Assembly (NCBI RefSeq): GCF_038452265.1
Contig: NZ_CP151842.1
Coordinates: forward strand, 434,001-498,000
DNA: 64,000 nucleotides
Source: Vibrio diazotrophicus
Lineage (GTDB): Bacteria > Pseudomonadota > Gammaproteobacteria > Enterobacterales > Vibrionaceae
Direction: 5' to 3'
The notes beneath the pieces are model-generated. The model ran no database searches, had not been told where the DNA came from, and saw only the letters and a list, made by a program, of their open reading frames with translations. This document shows, piece after piece, positions 7,248-16,697 of the stretch. The translations under genes were made by a program, and so were the position numbers. Each line of letters starts with the position of its first letter. Position 1 is the stretch's first letter.

Positions 7248-9041
7248 ATGAAGCACATTCGTAACTTTTCGATTATCGCCCACATTGACCATGGTAAATC
7301 GACTTTATCTGACCGTTTAATCCAAGTATGTGGTGGATTAAGTGATCGTGAAATGGCAGAACAAGTTCTTGATTCTATGGATCTAGAACGTGAGCGTGGT
7401 ATCACCATCAAAGCACAGAGTGTGACACTCGATTACAAAGCAAATGATGGCGAAACATACCAACTTAACTTCATCGACACACCTGGACACGTTGACTTCT
7501 CCTACGAAGTATCTCGCTCTCTAGCCGCGTGTGAAGGTGCATTACTTGTTGTTGATGCTGGCCAGGGCGTAGAAGCACAAACCCTAGCTAACTGTTATAC
7601 GGCTATCGAAATGGATCTGGAAGTAGTGCCAATCTTAAACAAGATTGACCTACCAGCAGCAGAGCCTGAACGTGTAGCCGAAGAAATTGAAGATATTGTC
7701 GGTATCGATGCTATCGAAGCGGTACGCTGTTCAGCGAAAACTGGTCTTGGTGTTGACCTTGTTCTTGAAGAAATCGTTGCAAAAATTCCAGCGCCAGTCG
7801 GTGATCCAGACGCGCCACTGCAGGCTCTGATTATTGACTCATGGTTTGATAACTACTTAGGTGTTGTATCCCTAGTACGTATCAAACACGGCAGTTTGAA
7901 GAAGAACGAAAAGATCAAAGTCATGAGTACTGGTCAGGTTTGGAACATTGACCGTTTAGGCATTTTTACACCTAAGCAGATTGATACGACCGAACTAAAC
8001 ACTGGCGAAGTGGGTTGGGTTGTTTGTGGTATTAAAGACATCCTAGGTGCGCCTGTTGGTGATACGCTGACTTGGGCTAAAAACGGCAGTGAAAAACCGC
8101 TACCGGGCTTTAAGAAAGTGAAGCCTCAGGTTTATGCGGGTCTCTTCCCTGTATCATCAGATGACTATGAAAACTTCCGTGATGCGCTAGGTAAACTTAG
8201 CCTGAACGATGCGTCTCTGTTCTATGAGCCAGAAACTTCAGCAGCACTAGGTTTTGGTTTCCGTTGTGGCTTCTTAGGTATGCTACATATGGAGATCATT
8301 CAAGAGCGTCTAGAGCGCGAATATGATCTCGACTTGATCACCACCGCACCGACGGTAGTGTATGAAGTGGAAATGACCAACAAACAAGTCATGTATGTTG
8401 ATAGCCCAGCGAAGCTACCAGCGATCAACGACATCGAAGAGATTCGTGAACCAATCGCGCGTTGTAATATCTTAGTACCGTCGGAATACCTAGGTAACGT
8501 TATTACCTTATGTATCGAAAAACGCGGTATGCAGGTGGACATGGTTTACCACGGTAACCAAGTGGCACTGACTTACGATATTCCAATGGCAGAAGTGGTA
8601 CTGGACTTCTTTGACCGATTGAAATCAACGTCTCGTGGTTATGCGTCACTGGATTACGGTTTCCAACGTTTCGAAGCGTCGAAGATGGTTCGTGTAGACG
8701 TACTATTGAACGGTGACAAAGTGGATGCATTGGCCATCATTACTCACCATGAAAACGCTCAGACTCGTGGCCGTCAGCTAGTTGAGAAAATGAAAGAGTT
8801 CATTCCTCGCCAAATGTTTGATATTGCGATTCAGGCTGCTATCGGTAACCACATCATCGCGCGCTCAACAGTGAAACAGCTACGTAAGAACGTAATCGCT
8901 AAATGTTACGGCGGTGACGTGAGTCGTAAGAAGAAACTATTGAAGAAACAGAAAGAAGGTAAGAAACGTATGAAGCAAATCGGTAACGTTGAGCTTCCAC
9001 AAGAGGCGTTCCTTGCAATTCTTCACGTAGGTAAAGACTAA
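7248..9041 (+). CDS. lepA: Elongation factor 4 (LepA GTPase)
   Basis: Ribosome-associated translational GTPase of 597 residues, the usual length. G motifs are intact: AHIDHGKST (G1, about 11-19), RGITIKAQ (G2), DTPGH (G3) and NKID (G4). The C-terminal LepA-specific domain ends in a lysine-rich tail (RKKKLLKKQKEGKKR). LepA aids initiation and can back-translocate ribosomes under stress. It precedes lepB as in E. coli, separated by 95 bases that contain a hairpin. Confidence 0.98.
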   Translation: MKHIRNFSIIAHIDHGKSTLSDRLIQVCGGLSDREMAEQVLDSMDLERERGITIKAQSVTLDYKANDGETYQLNFIDTPGHVDFSYEVSRSLAACEGALLVVDAGQGVEAQTLANCYTAIEMDLEVVPILNKIDLPAAEPERVAEEIEDIVGIDAIEAVRCSAKTGLGVDLVLEEIVAKIPAPVGDPDAPLQALIIDSWFDNYLGVVSLVRIKHGSLKKNEKIKVMSTGQVWNIDRLGIFTPKQIDTTELNTGEVGWVVCGIKDILGAPVGDTLTWAKNGSEKPLPGFKKVKPQVYAGLFPVSSDDYENFRDALGKLSLNDASLFYEPETSAALGFGFRCGFLGMLHMEIIQERLEREYDLDLITTAPTVVYEVEMTNKQVMYVDSPAKLPAINDIEEIREPIARCNILVPSEYLGNVITLCIEKRGMQVDMVYHGNQVALTYDIPMAEVVLDFFDRLKSTSRGYASLDYGFQRFEASKMVRVDVLLNGDKVDALAIITHHENAQTRGRQLVEKMKEFIPRQMFDIAIQAAIGNHIIARSTVKQLRKNVIAKCYGGDVSRKKKLLKKQKEGKKRMKQIGNVELPQEAFLAILHVGKD

Positions 9042-9082
9042 TCGTTTTGTCTTATCTGCCGATTTGTTACATGTAAACTCGC

Positions 9083-9121
9083 AAGTGAAAGAGTCTCGGC
9101 TCTTTCACTTTCGTATTTTTT
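9083..9121 (+). terminator. Intercistronic hairpin between lepA and lepB
   Basis: A perfect 11-bp stem (9083-9093 with 9100-9110) with a six-base loop is followed by TCGTATTTTTT. The T tract begins only after several mixed bases, so this may be a partial terminator or a processing/stability element that lowers lepB expression relative to lepA. Confidence 0.6.
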
Positions 9122-9136
9122 AGATAAGGGAAGTCA

Positions 9137-10036
9137 ATGGCTAATACATTCTCACTCATCTTAGTTCTTGTAACCTTGGTTACCGGAATTGTGTGGGCGT
9201 TGGAAAAATGGGTTTGGGCGAAGAAGCGCCATGAAAACGTGGCACGTCAGTTAAAAGCCGAACCCGACAGTATTGATACCAGTTTGACGACCAAAGTCGC
9301 ACCACAGCCGTGGTGGATTGAGAATTCCGTTTCAATTTTCCCAGTGATCGCATTCGTGTTAGTTCTGCGTTCGTTTGTATTTGAACCGTTCCAAATTCCA
9401 TCAGGCTCTATGATGCCAACGCTGTTGGTAGGCGATTTCATTCTTGTTGAAAAATACGCATACGGTTTGAAAGATCCAGTATGGCGCACACAGTTAGTGG
9501 AAACGGGCAAGCCTGAGCGCGGTGACATTGTGGTGTTCAAGTTCCCGCAAAACCCAAGCATTGATTATATTAAGCGTGTGGTTGGTATGCCGGGTGATAT
9601 TGTGCGTTATAGCCGTGATAAACAGATTTGTGTGCAAAGTGCTGGTGAAGCAACTTGTAAACCTATCAAGTTATCAAACGTGCAGGAAAGTGAGTTCACT
9701 CAGAACAACATTCCAATGATGCAACTTGATGAACAGCTAGGCGAAGTAAAGCACAATATTTTGATCAACCCTCTACGTATTGATGATGTACGTAGTTATG
9801 CGCCACGTAGTGGTGTGAATGAATGGGTTGTTCCACAAGGGCACTATTTTGTGATGGGTGATAACCGTGACAACAGTGCTGACAGCCGTTTTTGGGGCTT
9901 TGTTCCAGAAGCCAACTTAGTGGGTAAAGCTGTTGCTATCTGGGTGAGCTTTGAGTTTGACCGAGATCCTAATAGTGTAATTCCTGCTTGGATTCCAACT
10001 GGTGTGCGCTTAAGCCGCATCGGTGGCATTAACTAG
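9137..10036 (+). CDS. lepB: Signal peptidase I
   Basis: Membrane-bound leader peptidase that removes signal peptides from Sec and Tat substrates. Two N-terminal transmembrane helices (about residues 4-22 and 64-80) precede the periplasmic catalytic domain. The catalytic serine is Ser91 in PSGSMMPTL and the general base is Lys146 in YIKRVVGMPGD, one residue off E. coli Ser90/Lys145. The C-terminal GDNRDNSADSRFWG box is intact. The 299-residue length is slightly shorter than the E. coli enzyme. Likely substrates encoded nearby include RseB, DsbC and TolC. Confidence 0.98.
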   Translation: MANTFSLILVLVTLVTGIVWALEKWVWAKKRHENVARQLKAEPDSIDTSLTTKVAPQPWWIENSVSIFPVIAFVLVLRSFVFEPFQIPSGSMMPTLLVGDFILVEKYAYGLKDPVWRTQLVETGKPERGDIVVFKFPQNPSIDYIKRVVGMPGDIVRYSRDKQICVQSAGEATCKPIKLSNVQESEFTQNNIPMMQLDEQLGEVKHNILINPLRIDDVRSYAPRSGVNEWVVPQGHYFVMGDNRDNSADSRFWGFVPEANLVGKAVAIWVSFEFDRDPNSVIPAWIPTGVRLSRIGGIN

Positions 10037-10072
10037 GGCTGATTTTTCAGCCCCGCAACACATCGAGAGAGT

Positions 10073-10750
10073 ATGACTTCTCCAGTAAGTAGATTAGAAA
10101 AAAAGCTCACGTATCAGTTTAAAGATCCTGAGCTTCTTGATTTGGCACTGACTCACCGCAGTGCCAATGGTAAACACAATGAACGTCTTGAATTTCTGGG
10201 CGATTCAATTTTAAGTTTTGTCATTGCTGACGACTTGTATCATCGCTTCCCTAAGATCAACGAGGGCGATATGAGTCGTATGCGTGCTACGTTAGTTCGT
10301 GGTCACACACTGGCTGAACTAGGTCGTGAATTCGAGCTAGGAGATTACTTAAAATTAGGTCCAGGCGAGTTGAAAAGCGGTGGTTTCCGCCGTGATTCGA
10401 TCCTAGCTGATGCAGTGGAGGCCATTATAGGTGCTATTTATTTAGATAGTGGTACTGAAGCGGTTCGCGGTATTATTTTAAGCTGGTATCAAACTCGCCT
10501 TGATGCGATCAAGCCTGGTGTGTCACAGAAAGATCCCAAAACTCGCCTGCAAGAATTTTTGCAAGGCAGAAGAAAGCCTCTACCTGTTTACACAGTGACT
10601 AATATTAAAGGTGAAGCACACAATCAGGAATTCACTGTATCGTGTGATGTAGCAGGTATTGGAATGCCTGTGATTGGTAAAGGTACCAGCCGCCGCAAGG
10701 CAGAACAAGCGGCTGCTGAGACTGCACTAGAGCAATTAAGCAATGGCTGA
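10073..10750 (+). CDS. rnc: Ribonuclease III
   Basis: Double-strand-specific endoribonuclease of 225 residues that processes rRNA precursors and structured mRNAs. The signature ERLEFLGDS (about 37-45) holds metal-binding acidic residues, and a second acidic cluster lies in DAVEAIIGAIYLDSG. The C-terminal double-stranded RNA binding domain (about 155-225) ends in the GKGTSRRKAEQAAAETAL helix. The gene overlaps era by eight bases, the standard rnc-era coupling. In E. coli RNase III cleaves its own leader; only 36 bases separate it from lepB here. Confidence 0.98.
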   Translation: MTSPVSRLEKKLTYQFKDPELLDLALTHRSANGKHNERLEFLGDSILSFVIADDLYHRFPKINEGDMSRMRATLVRGHTLAELGREFELGDYLKLGPGELKSGGFRRDSILADAVEAIIGAIYLDSGTEAVRGIILSWYQTRLDAIKPGVSQKDPKTRLQEFLQGRRKPLPVYTVTNIKGEAHNQEFTVSCDVAGIGMPVIGKGTSRRKAEQAAAETALEQLSNG

Positions 10751-11720
10751 TAAAGAATTTGATATTGATGCATTCTTTGCATCAGAAGGTGACGACGCCA
10801 AAGTTGAAGCGTCAATACCAGAAAACCAGCACTGTGGTTTTGTTGCGATCGTAGGTCGCCCGAACGTGGGCAAATCTACGTTACTGAACAATATCCTCGG
10901 TCAGAAGATTTCGATTACTTCGCGCAAGCCGCAAACTACTCGCCACCGTATTATGGGTGTCGACACAGAAGGTGATTATCAGGCAATTTATGTTGATACA
11001 CCGGGGTTACATATTGAAGAGAAGCGTGCGATCAACCGTTTGATGAACCGTGCGGCGAACAGCTCTCTGAGTGATGTTAACCTAGTTCTGTTCCTCGTTG
11101 ACGGTACGCATTGGACTGAAGACGATGAAATGGTTCTGACGAAGCTTCAAAAAGCGAATTTTCCTGTGATTCTTTGTGTAAACAAAGTCGACAACGTGAA
11201 AGATCGCAACGACGTGATGCTGCACATGCAGGCGATGTCTGAACGCATGAACTTTGTTGATGTGGTGCCAATTTCTGCGAAACTAGGTAAAAACGTTGAT
11301 GTACTGCGTAAGCATGTACGTGAGCATTTACCAAAAGCGGTTCACCATTTTCCTGAAGAGTATGTGACAGACCGTTCGCAACGCTTTATGGCTTCGGAAA
11401 TCATCCGTGAAAAGTTGATGCGTTTTACTGGTGAAGAACTGCCTTATTCGGTAACGGTTGAAATTGAGCGTTTCGACTACAACCCTGATACCGATGGTTT
11501 CCATATTAACGCCTTGATTCTGGTTGAACGTATTGGTCAGAAGAAAATGGTGATTGGTAAGAACGGCGAAAAGATCAAAACCATTGGTCGTGAAGCTCGT
11601 TTGGACATGGAAGAACTGTTTGGCCGCAAAGTTTACCTAGAAACTTGGGTCAAAGTGAAATCAGGTTGGGCTGATGATGAACGAGCTCTTCGTTCATTAG
11701 GCTATATCGACGACCTATAA
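10743..11720 (+). CDS. era: GTPase Era
   Basis: Essential GTPase that binds the 3' end of 16S rRNA during 30S assembly. G1 is GRPNVGKST (38-46), G3 is DTPGLH and G4 is NKVD. The C-terminal KH domain has the IGKNGEKIKTIGREAR loop. At 325 residues it carries an N-terminal extension of about 25 acidic residues compared with E. coli Era (301). The ATG overlaps the end of rnc, so its place supports the longer start. Confidence 0.98.
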   Translation: MADKEFDIDAFFASEGDDAKVEASIPENQHCGFVAIVGRPNVGKSTLLNNILGQKISITSRKPQTTRHRIMGVDTEGDYQAIYVDTPGLHIEEKRAINRLMNRAANSSLSDVNLVLFLVDGTHWTEDDEMVLTKLQKANFPVILCVNKVDNVKDRNDVMLHMQAMSERMNFVDVVPISAKLGKNVDVLRKHVREHLPKAVHHFPEEYVTDRSQRFMASEIIREKLMRFTGEELPYSVTVEIERFDYNPDTDGFHINALILVERIGQKKMVIGKNGEKIKTIGREARLDMEELFGRKVYLETWVKVKSGWADDERALRSLGYIDDL

Positions 11721-11801
11721 TCCTGTAATCTGGCTCCATGTATTGGGGCCAGTTTACTATTTCCCCCTTGGTATATATTTCCGCTTACGGATTTCCACAC
11801 T

Positions 11802-12533
11802 ATGTCTGACGGTTTACAGCGCTGCTTTGTATTACACCGCCGCCCATACAGCGAGACGAGCTTAATTTTGGACGTATTCAGCGAAGAATATGGCCGTTTA
11901 AGCATTATGGCAAAAGGGGCGAGAAGTAAGCGATCTACAACCAAAGGCGCATTGCAGGCATTCACGCCACTACTATTAAAGTGGTCGGGTAATGGCTCAA
12001 TGAAAACCTTACGTCAGGCAGAAGCCATCAGCCTTGGATTACCTTTAACTGGTATATGTTTGTATTCAGCCATGTACGTGAATGAACTTATTGGCCGAGT
12101 CTTGATGCCTGAAGTTCCTTCTCCCGGATTATTCCATGACTATCTTACCGCGCTGACCGAACTCGCGCAGAGTGATAACCCTGAGCCAGCATTGCGCCGT
12201 TTTGAGCTGGCTTTGCTGTCAGCCATGGGCTACGGCGTTGATTTTATGCATTGTGCGGGAACCGGAGAACCGGTTGACCCCAATATGACTTATCGATATC
12301 GAGAGCAGAAAGGGTTTATTGCATCGGTGAGGCGCGATAATCTAACATTTCTCGGTAACGAATTAATCGCGATCAGTGAGCGGCGCTTTAGCACGAAAGA
12401 GCAACTTCAGGCGGCAAAACGCTTTACACGTATCGCTTTAAAGCCGTATCTTGGCGGCAAACCATTAAAAAGCAGAGAGTTGTTTAGACAAGCAACTCCC
12501 CTAAAATTAAATTCAAGAGGGACTCTCTCTTGA
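11802..12533 (+). CDS. recO: DNA repair protein RecO
   Basis: Recombination mediator of the RecFOR pathway that helps load RecA on SSB-coated single-stranded DNA. The 243-residue protein shows an N-terminal OB-fold (CFVLHRRPYSETSLILDVFS followed by GRLSIMAKGARSKRS), which is the RecO signature, then a helical region. It has no four-cysteine zinc motif, like enteric RecO. It follows era by 81 bases that include an imperfect hairpin (11730-11752) and is followed by pdxJ at very short spacing, so pdxJ is probably in the same transcript. Confidence 0.95.
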   Translation: MSDGLQRCFVLHRRPYSETSLILDVFSEEYGRLSIMAKGARSKRSTTKGALQAFTPLLLKWSGNGSMKTLRQAEAISLGLPLTGICLYSAMYVNELIGRVLMPEVPSPGLFHDYLTALTELAQSDNPEPALRRFELALLSAMGYGVDFMHCAGTGEPVDPNMTYRYREQKGFIASVRRDNLTFLGNELIAISERRFSTKEQLQAAKRFTRIALKPYLGGKPLKSRELFRQATPLKLNSRGTLS

Positions 12534-12550
12534 GCACGGAGTGTAGGAAA

Positions 12551-13282
12551 ATGAGCTCAATTTATTTAGGCGTTAATATTGACCATATCGCGACAGTGCG
12601 TAATGCACGTGGTACTCAATACCCAGATCCAGTTCATGCAGCGGAAATTGCTGAGCGTGCGGGTGCTGACGGTATTACGATTCACCTTCGCGAAGACCGT
12701 CGTCATATCAAAGATCGCGATGTGCGTATTCTGAAAGAAACCATCCAGACTCGCATGAATCTGGAAATGGCGGTAACAGATGAGATGGTTGAAATTGCTT
12801 TAGAAACAGCGCCTGAGTTTGTTTGTCTTGTTCCTGAAAAACGTGAAGAGCTAACCACTGAAGGTGGCTTGGATGTGATTGGTCAGTTTGAAAAAGTAAA
12901 AGCGGCAACGCAAAAACTGACAGAAGCAGGCATCAAAGTGTCTCTGTTTATTGATGCTGACCGTGAGCAGATCGATGCGGCTAAGAAATGTGGTGCACCG
13001 TTTATCGAGCTTCACACTGGTCATTATGCTGATGCGAAAACTGAAGCGGATCAACAAGACGAACTGAAAAAGATTGCTGCGGCAGCAAGCTACGCGGCTG
13101 ACCAGGGCATCACAGTCAACGCAGGTCATGGTCTGACTTACCACAACGTTGCTGCCATTGCTGAAATTCCAGAAATTTATGAATTGAACATCGGTCACGC
13201 AATCATTGGTCGTGCCTTGTTTGATGGCTTACCAAAAGCGGTAGCAGACATGAAAGCCATCATGCTGGACGCGCGTCGCTAA
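12551..13282 (+). CDS. pdxJ: Pyridoxine 5'-phosphate synthase
   Basis: TIM-barrel enzyme condensing 1-deoxyxylulose 5-phosphate with 3-amino-2-oxopropyl phosphate to make pyridoxine phosphate. Conserved segments include LGVNIDHIATVRNARGT near the N-terminus, ITIHLREDRRHI, FIELHTGHYA and AGHGLTYHN. I use the ATG at 12551 (243 residues, family norm) with GGAG upstream; an in-frame TTG at 12530 overlapping the recO stop would add seven residues. acpS follows five bases after the stop. Confidence 0.97.
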   Translation: MSSIYLGVNIDHIATVRNARGTQYPDPVHAAEIAERAGADGITIHLREDRRHIKDRDVRILKETIQTRMNLEMAVTDEMVEIALETAPEFVCLVPEKREELTTEGGLDVIGQFEKVKAATQKLTEAGIKVSLFIDADREQIDAAKKCGAPFIELHTGHYADAKTEADQQDELKKIAAAASYAADQGITVNAGHGLTYHNVAAIAEIPEIYELNIGHAIIGRALFDGLPKAVADMKAIMLDARR

Positions 13283-13287
13283 TTGGT

Positions 13288-13665
13288 ATGATTGTTGGAT
13301 TAGGAACAGACATAGCGGAGATTGAGCGCATAGAAAAGGCGTTCAATCGCAGTGGTGAAGCTTTTGCGCAGCGAATTCTGACTGAAAGTGAGCTGGAAGT
13401 GTTTACTAACCTAAAGCAGAAAGGACGTTATTTGGCTAAGCGTTTTGCGGCTAAGGAAGCGGCTTCAAAAGCATTAGGAACAGGTATCGCTCATGGTGTG
13501 AGTTTTCAGGATTTTGAAATCAGCAATGATGAGAATGGTAAACCGGTTCTTACGCTATCTGGAAAAGCGCAGCAAATTGCTCAAGCCTCTTCGGTGCGTT
13601 CTGTACACCTTACTATTTCAGATGAACGTCACTACGCAGTAGCAACGGTGATTCTCGAATCTTAA
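13288..13665 (+). CDS. acpS: Holo-[acyl-carrier-protein] synthase
   Basis: 4'-phosphopantetheinyl transferase of about 125 residues that converts apo-ACP to the active form for fatty acid synthesis. The magnesium-binding signature GLGTDIAEIERI is at residues 4-15, and the RFAAKEAASKALGTGI helix at about 53-68 carries the conserved WFAAKEA-type motif with K and E. It is the last gene of the lepA-to-acpS run and is followed directly by a strong terminator. Confidence 0.97.
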   Translation: MIVGLGTDIAEIERIEKAFNRSGEAFAQRILTESELEVFTNLKQKGRYLAKRFAAKEAASKALGTGIAHGVSFQDFEISNDENGKPVLTLSGKAQQIAQASSVRSVHLTISDERHYAVATVILES

Positions 13666-13691
13666 TCCGTATAAGAGTTTTCAAATTCAAT

Positions 13692-13720
13692 AAAAAGAGG
13701 TGCTTTAAGCACCTCTTTTT
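13692..13720. terminator. Bidirectional terminator between acpS and barA
   Basis: Stem of about 12 bp, AAAAAGAGGTGC paired with GCACCTCTTTTT around a TTTAA loop. It has A and T tracts on both sides and serves the two convergent genes. Confidence 0.92.
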
Positions 13721-13748
13721 TACACGCTAAATAAAGCCGTTATAGCGT

Positions 13749-16535
13749 TTAAACCAAGTATGGGTCAGCGCTTGCTACCACTTTCTCCATTTCATCCTGA
13801 AGCTCAAATAGTTCTGGCTCGACATCTTGCACTCGGGCTCCTGAACGCAGGGTGTGCTCTAAGGTCTCACAAACTTTCTTCAGACGAGGTACGCCACTGT
13901 ATGAGCAGCTACCGTGGAGCTTGTGAATATGATGCAGTAAATCTGTGGCAGGGTATTCATCATCGTTGAGAGCTATCTCAATCACTTGATTGATCTCTTT
14001 GAAAGAGGCGAGCAACATCTTGAGCATGTCTTTAGCCAAATCTTCCTTGTTTGCCGCCTGCCTTAATGCTAGCGACCAGTCGATAGCAACCGTCGCATTT
14101 ACTGGTGTTGGTTTTTCAACTTGAATCTCTTCCAGTTCAATCGGTTCTTGAGGTTCAAGCGTGATGGTTTCATCCGTTTCTGGTTTCGGACTCCAGTGCA
14201 GTAACACTTGCTGCAAGATATGCTCTTCAATCGGTTTAGTGAGGTAATCATCCATACCAGCTTTCAGTAATCTCTCACGCTCTCCGACCATAGCATGTGC
14301 AGTCACGGCTATAATCGGTGTATTGGTGTTGAGCTTAAGTTTCTTGATTTCGTGGCAAGCAGTGACACCATCCATCTTCGGCATCTGAATATCCATCAGG
14401 ATGATGTCGAAGTGGCACTCTTTTGCTCGAACAATCGCATCTTCGCCACTATTGCATGAGAACACCGTTTCCACACGTTCTTGCAGCAGTGCGGTGATCA
14501 GTTTTAGGTTGGCGGGGTTATCGTCAACGGCCATAACGGTGAGTGGCAATTTTTCAATATGAGGAATGACCTCAATCGCTTTTTCAGTTCGAGCTGGCTG
14601 ATTGGCGATCAGAGTTTGTAGCAGTTTCTTACGTGACAATGGCTTGGTAATACATTGCACTGGATACTTCTGCATTAACAAATCCGCCAGAGCCAATTCG
14701 GTACTCGGCGTGCCTATAACTACGTTTGCTGCGATTGATAGCGCTTTCTCTACCCACTGCTCAACCAGTGATTGGTCCGTTTCCTTGCTTGGTGCAAGGT
14801 TCAACAGAACATAGTCGTACTGTTCAGATTCGGCTGGAATCGCTGAGCGATAAACCACATTCAATCCAGCTTGAACTAAAGTGTGCTGAACAATAGAGGC
14901 TGCTTGCATGTTTGGCTCAACAAGCAGCAGTTGTTTATTGCGCAGAGCTTGAGGATCAAGCCAGTCGTGCATCGGCAAATCCGTAGTCATCAAACGCAGG
15001 TTAAACCAGAAAGTAGAACCTTGGTGTAGTCGACTGGTTAAACTGATTTCACCGCCCATTTGGCTGACCAATTTTTGGGTAATAACCAGACCTAGACCTG
15101 TACCACCATAACGACGTGAAATGCTTGCGTCGGCTTGACTGAAAGCTTGGAAAAGCTGAGCTTGTTGACGCTCTGAAATACCGATACCGGTATCACGCAC
15201 CATGAATTGCAACTCAACGAAGTCATCGCGTTGAGAACGCATTTCCACACTGATATCAATGTTGCCGCGCTCGGTGAATTTAATGGAGTTACCCACCAAG
15301 TTAGTGAGTACTTGCTGAATACGCAGCGGATCCCCCACCAAGCCTGCTGGAATTTTTGGATCCACTTTGAGCGTGATTTCCAGCCCTTTCTCGTGTGCAC
15401 TTGCCGCCTGTAAGTTGACCACCTCTTCCAGCGAGTCTTGGAATTCAAATGGAATATTTTCCAGTGCCAGTTTACCTGCTTCGAGTTTCGAGAAGTCGAG
15501 AATATCGTTGATGATGGTCAGCAGGTTATTGGCTGATTTCTCGATGGTTTGCAGATAATCCGCTTGGCTGTTGGTCAGCTGAGTTTTCAACATCTGACGT
15601 GTAAAGCCGATTACACCGTTCAACGGGGTACGCAGCTCGTGTGACATGTTGGCGAGGAATTCAGACTTCACGCGTGCGGCTTCTTGCGCGCGTTTTTTCG
15701 CAATATCCAACTCAACGTTTTGAATTTCTAGCTGTTCCAGAGTTTCACGCAAGTCAGAGGTTGCTTGGTCGATACTGTGCTGCATCTCCACATGGTATTC
15801 CGACAGCGACACCGCCATGGCGTTGATACCTTTTTTCAGGTCATCCAACTCACCGTGCATTCGTCCTTCAATTCGCACATCCAAATGCCCGCGACGGATA
15901 CGGTCAACCACGTTTTTCATATGAATAATTGGGCGGGTAACATCGTGCATCAAGCGGAATGCAAACACGCCAGACAACACCAGTCCAAGAATCAACACCA
16001 AACAGGCTGAGAAAATTTCCTGATACTGCTGTAAACGCAGTGAAGACAGGTCGAGCTCAATAGCGATATAGCCTAAAACCGGCGCAGACGATGTTTTTGC
16101 CGCGCTGTCACTGAACAGAGTTTCTGCCAGAATAGGGGTGCGCAAAATAAGCGTATTTTCATCGAGCTGAGAACTGCTGAGTACCGGAATCGGTTTATCT
16201 TTCGGATACATCAAAGATTCGAAGTTCGGATGGAAGTTCGACGTGACAAAGAGTTCGTGGTTGGCATCAAACACCGCAATACTGCGCACTATGGTCGAAT
16301 TTTTACGATGTGCGTAGCTGATGATGCGTCTTACCGATTCACGGCTTTGGTTTTTTAACGATTCTTCACTGGCAATTGCCAATGGTTCGATAATACTTGC
16401 ACCCGAGTTGAGCACTTGTGTCTCTAAATCGTGATATCGGTTGAATGAGAATAACGCACTCAAAAGTAACCCGATTATCAAGGTTGGAGCCAAAGTGAGT
16501 GTAATTACACGTGCGCGTAAGCCGTATCTGGTCAT
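13749..16535 (-). CDS. barA: Hybrid sensor histidine kinase BarA/VarS
   Basis: Tripartite membrane kinase of 928 residues that phosphorylates the response regulator UvrY/VarA. In vibrios this is VarS of the VarS/A-Csr pathway controlling carbon storage, quorum sensing and virulence. Order of parts: transmembrane helix about 12-30, periplasmic sensor about 31-170, second helix about 174-194, HAMP, HisKA with phosphoacceptor His299 in SHELRTPLNG, ATPase domain (NSIKFT, DTGIGIS, GGTGLGL), a degenerate receiver-like segment, receiver with Asp715 in LMDIQMPKMDG, and C-terminal Hpt with His871 in IHKLHGSCSYSG. Facing rlmD-relA is the conserved arrangement. The partner regulator is not in this window. 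Confidence 0.96.
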   Translation of the reverse strand: MTRYGLRARVITLTLAPTLIIGLLLSALFSFNRYHDLETQVLNSGASIIEPLAIASEESLKNQSRESVRRIISYAHRKNSTIVRSIAVFDANHELFVTSNFHPNFESLMYPKDKPIPVLSSSQLDENTLILRTPILAETLFSDSAAKTSSAPVLGYIAIELDLSSLRLQQYQEIFSACLVLILGLVLSGVFAFRLMHDVTRPIIHMKNVVDRIRRGHLDVRIEGRMHGELDDLKKGINAMAVSLSEYHVEMQHSIDQATSDLRETLEQLEIQNVELDIAKKRAQEAARVKSEFLANMSHELRTPLNGVIGFTRQMLKTQLTNSQADYLQTIEKSANNLLTIINDILDFSKLEAGKLALENIPFEFQDSLEEVVNLQAASAHEKGLEITLKVDPKIPAGLVGDPLRIQQVLTNLVGNSIKFTERGNIDISVEMRSQRDDFVELQFMVRDTGIGISERQQAQLFQAFSQADASISRRYGGTGLGLVITQKLVSQMGGEISLTSRLHQGSTFWFNLRLMTTDLPMHDWLDPQALRNKQLLLVEPNMQAASIVQHTLVQAGLNVVYRSAIPAESEQYDYVLLNLAPSKETDQSLVEQWVEKALSIAANVVIGTPSTELALADLLMQKYPVQCITKPLSRKKLLQTLIANQPARTEKAIEVIPHIEKLPLTVMAVDDNPANLKLITALLQERVETVFSCNSGEDAIVRAKECHFDIILMDIQMPKMDGVTACHEIKKLKLNTNTPIIAVTAHAMVGERERLLKAGMDDYLTKPIEEHILQQVLLHWSPKPETDETITLEPQEPIELEEIQVEKPTPVNATVAIDWSLALRQAANKEDLAKDMLKMLLASFKEINQVIEIALNDDEYPATDLLHHIHKLHGSCSYSGVPRLKKVCETLEHTLRSGARVQDVEPELFELQDEMEKVVASADPYLV

Positions 16536-16697
16536 TATTGTCTAAACATCATGGTGTGGATATGGGAAAATAGCCAACTTTGCAGCTAGCCAACTACTCA
16601 AATTATGGTTAGCTTAATTCAAGAACCTTAGCTTCGACAATGCTCCCCAAGCAGAATAGTGACGCTGGGGCAAAAACTAATACATTAGGCACAGAAC

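Noticed and set aside
11730..11752. Imperfect hairpin between era and recO as a terminator
   Set aside because: The stem has a wobble and the following sequence lacks a proper T run; it may be minor, so it is mentioned only under recO.
15092..15448. Second minus-strand frame inside barA
   Set aside because: Overlaps the intact histidine kinase domain in another frame and shows no frameshift signature.
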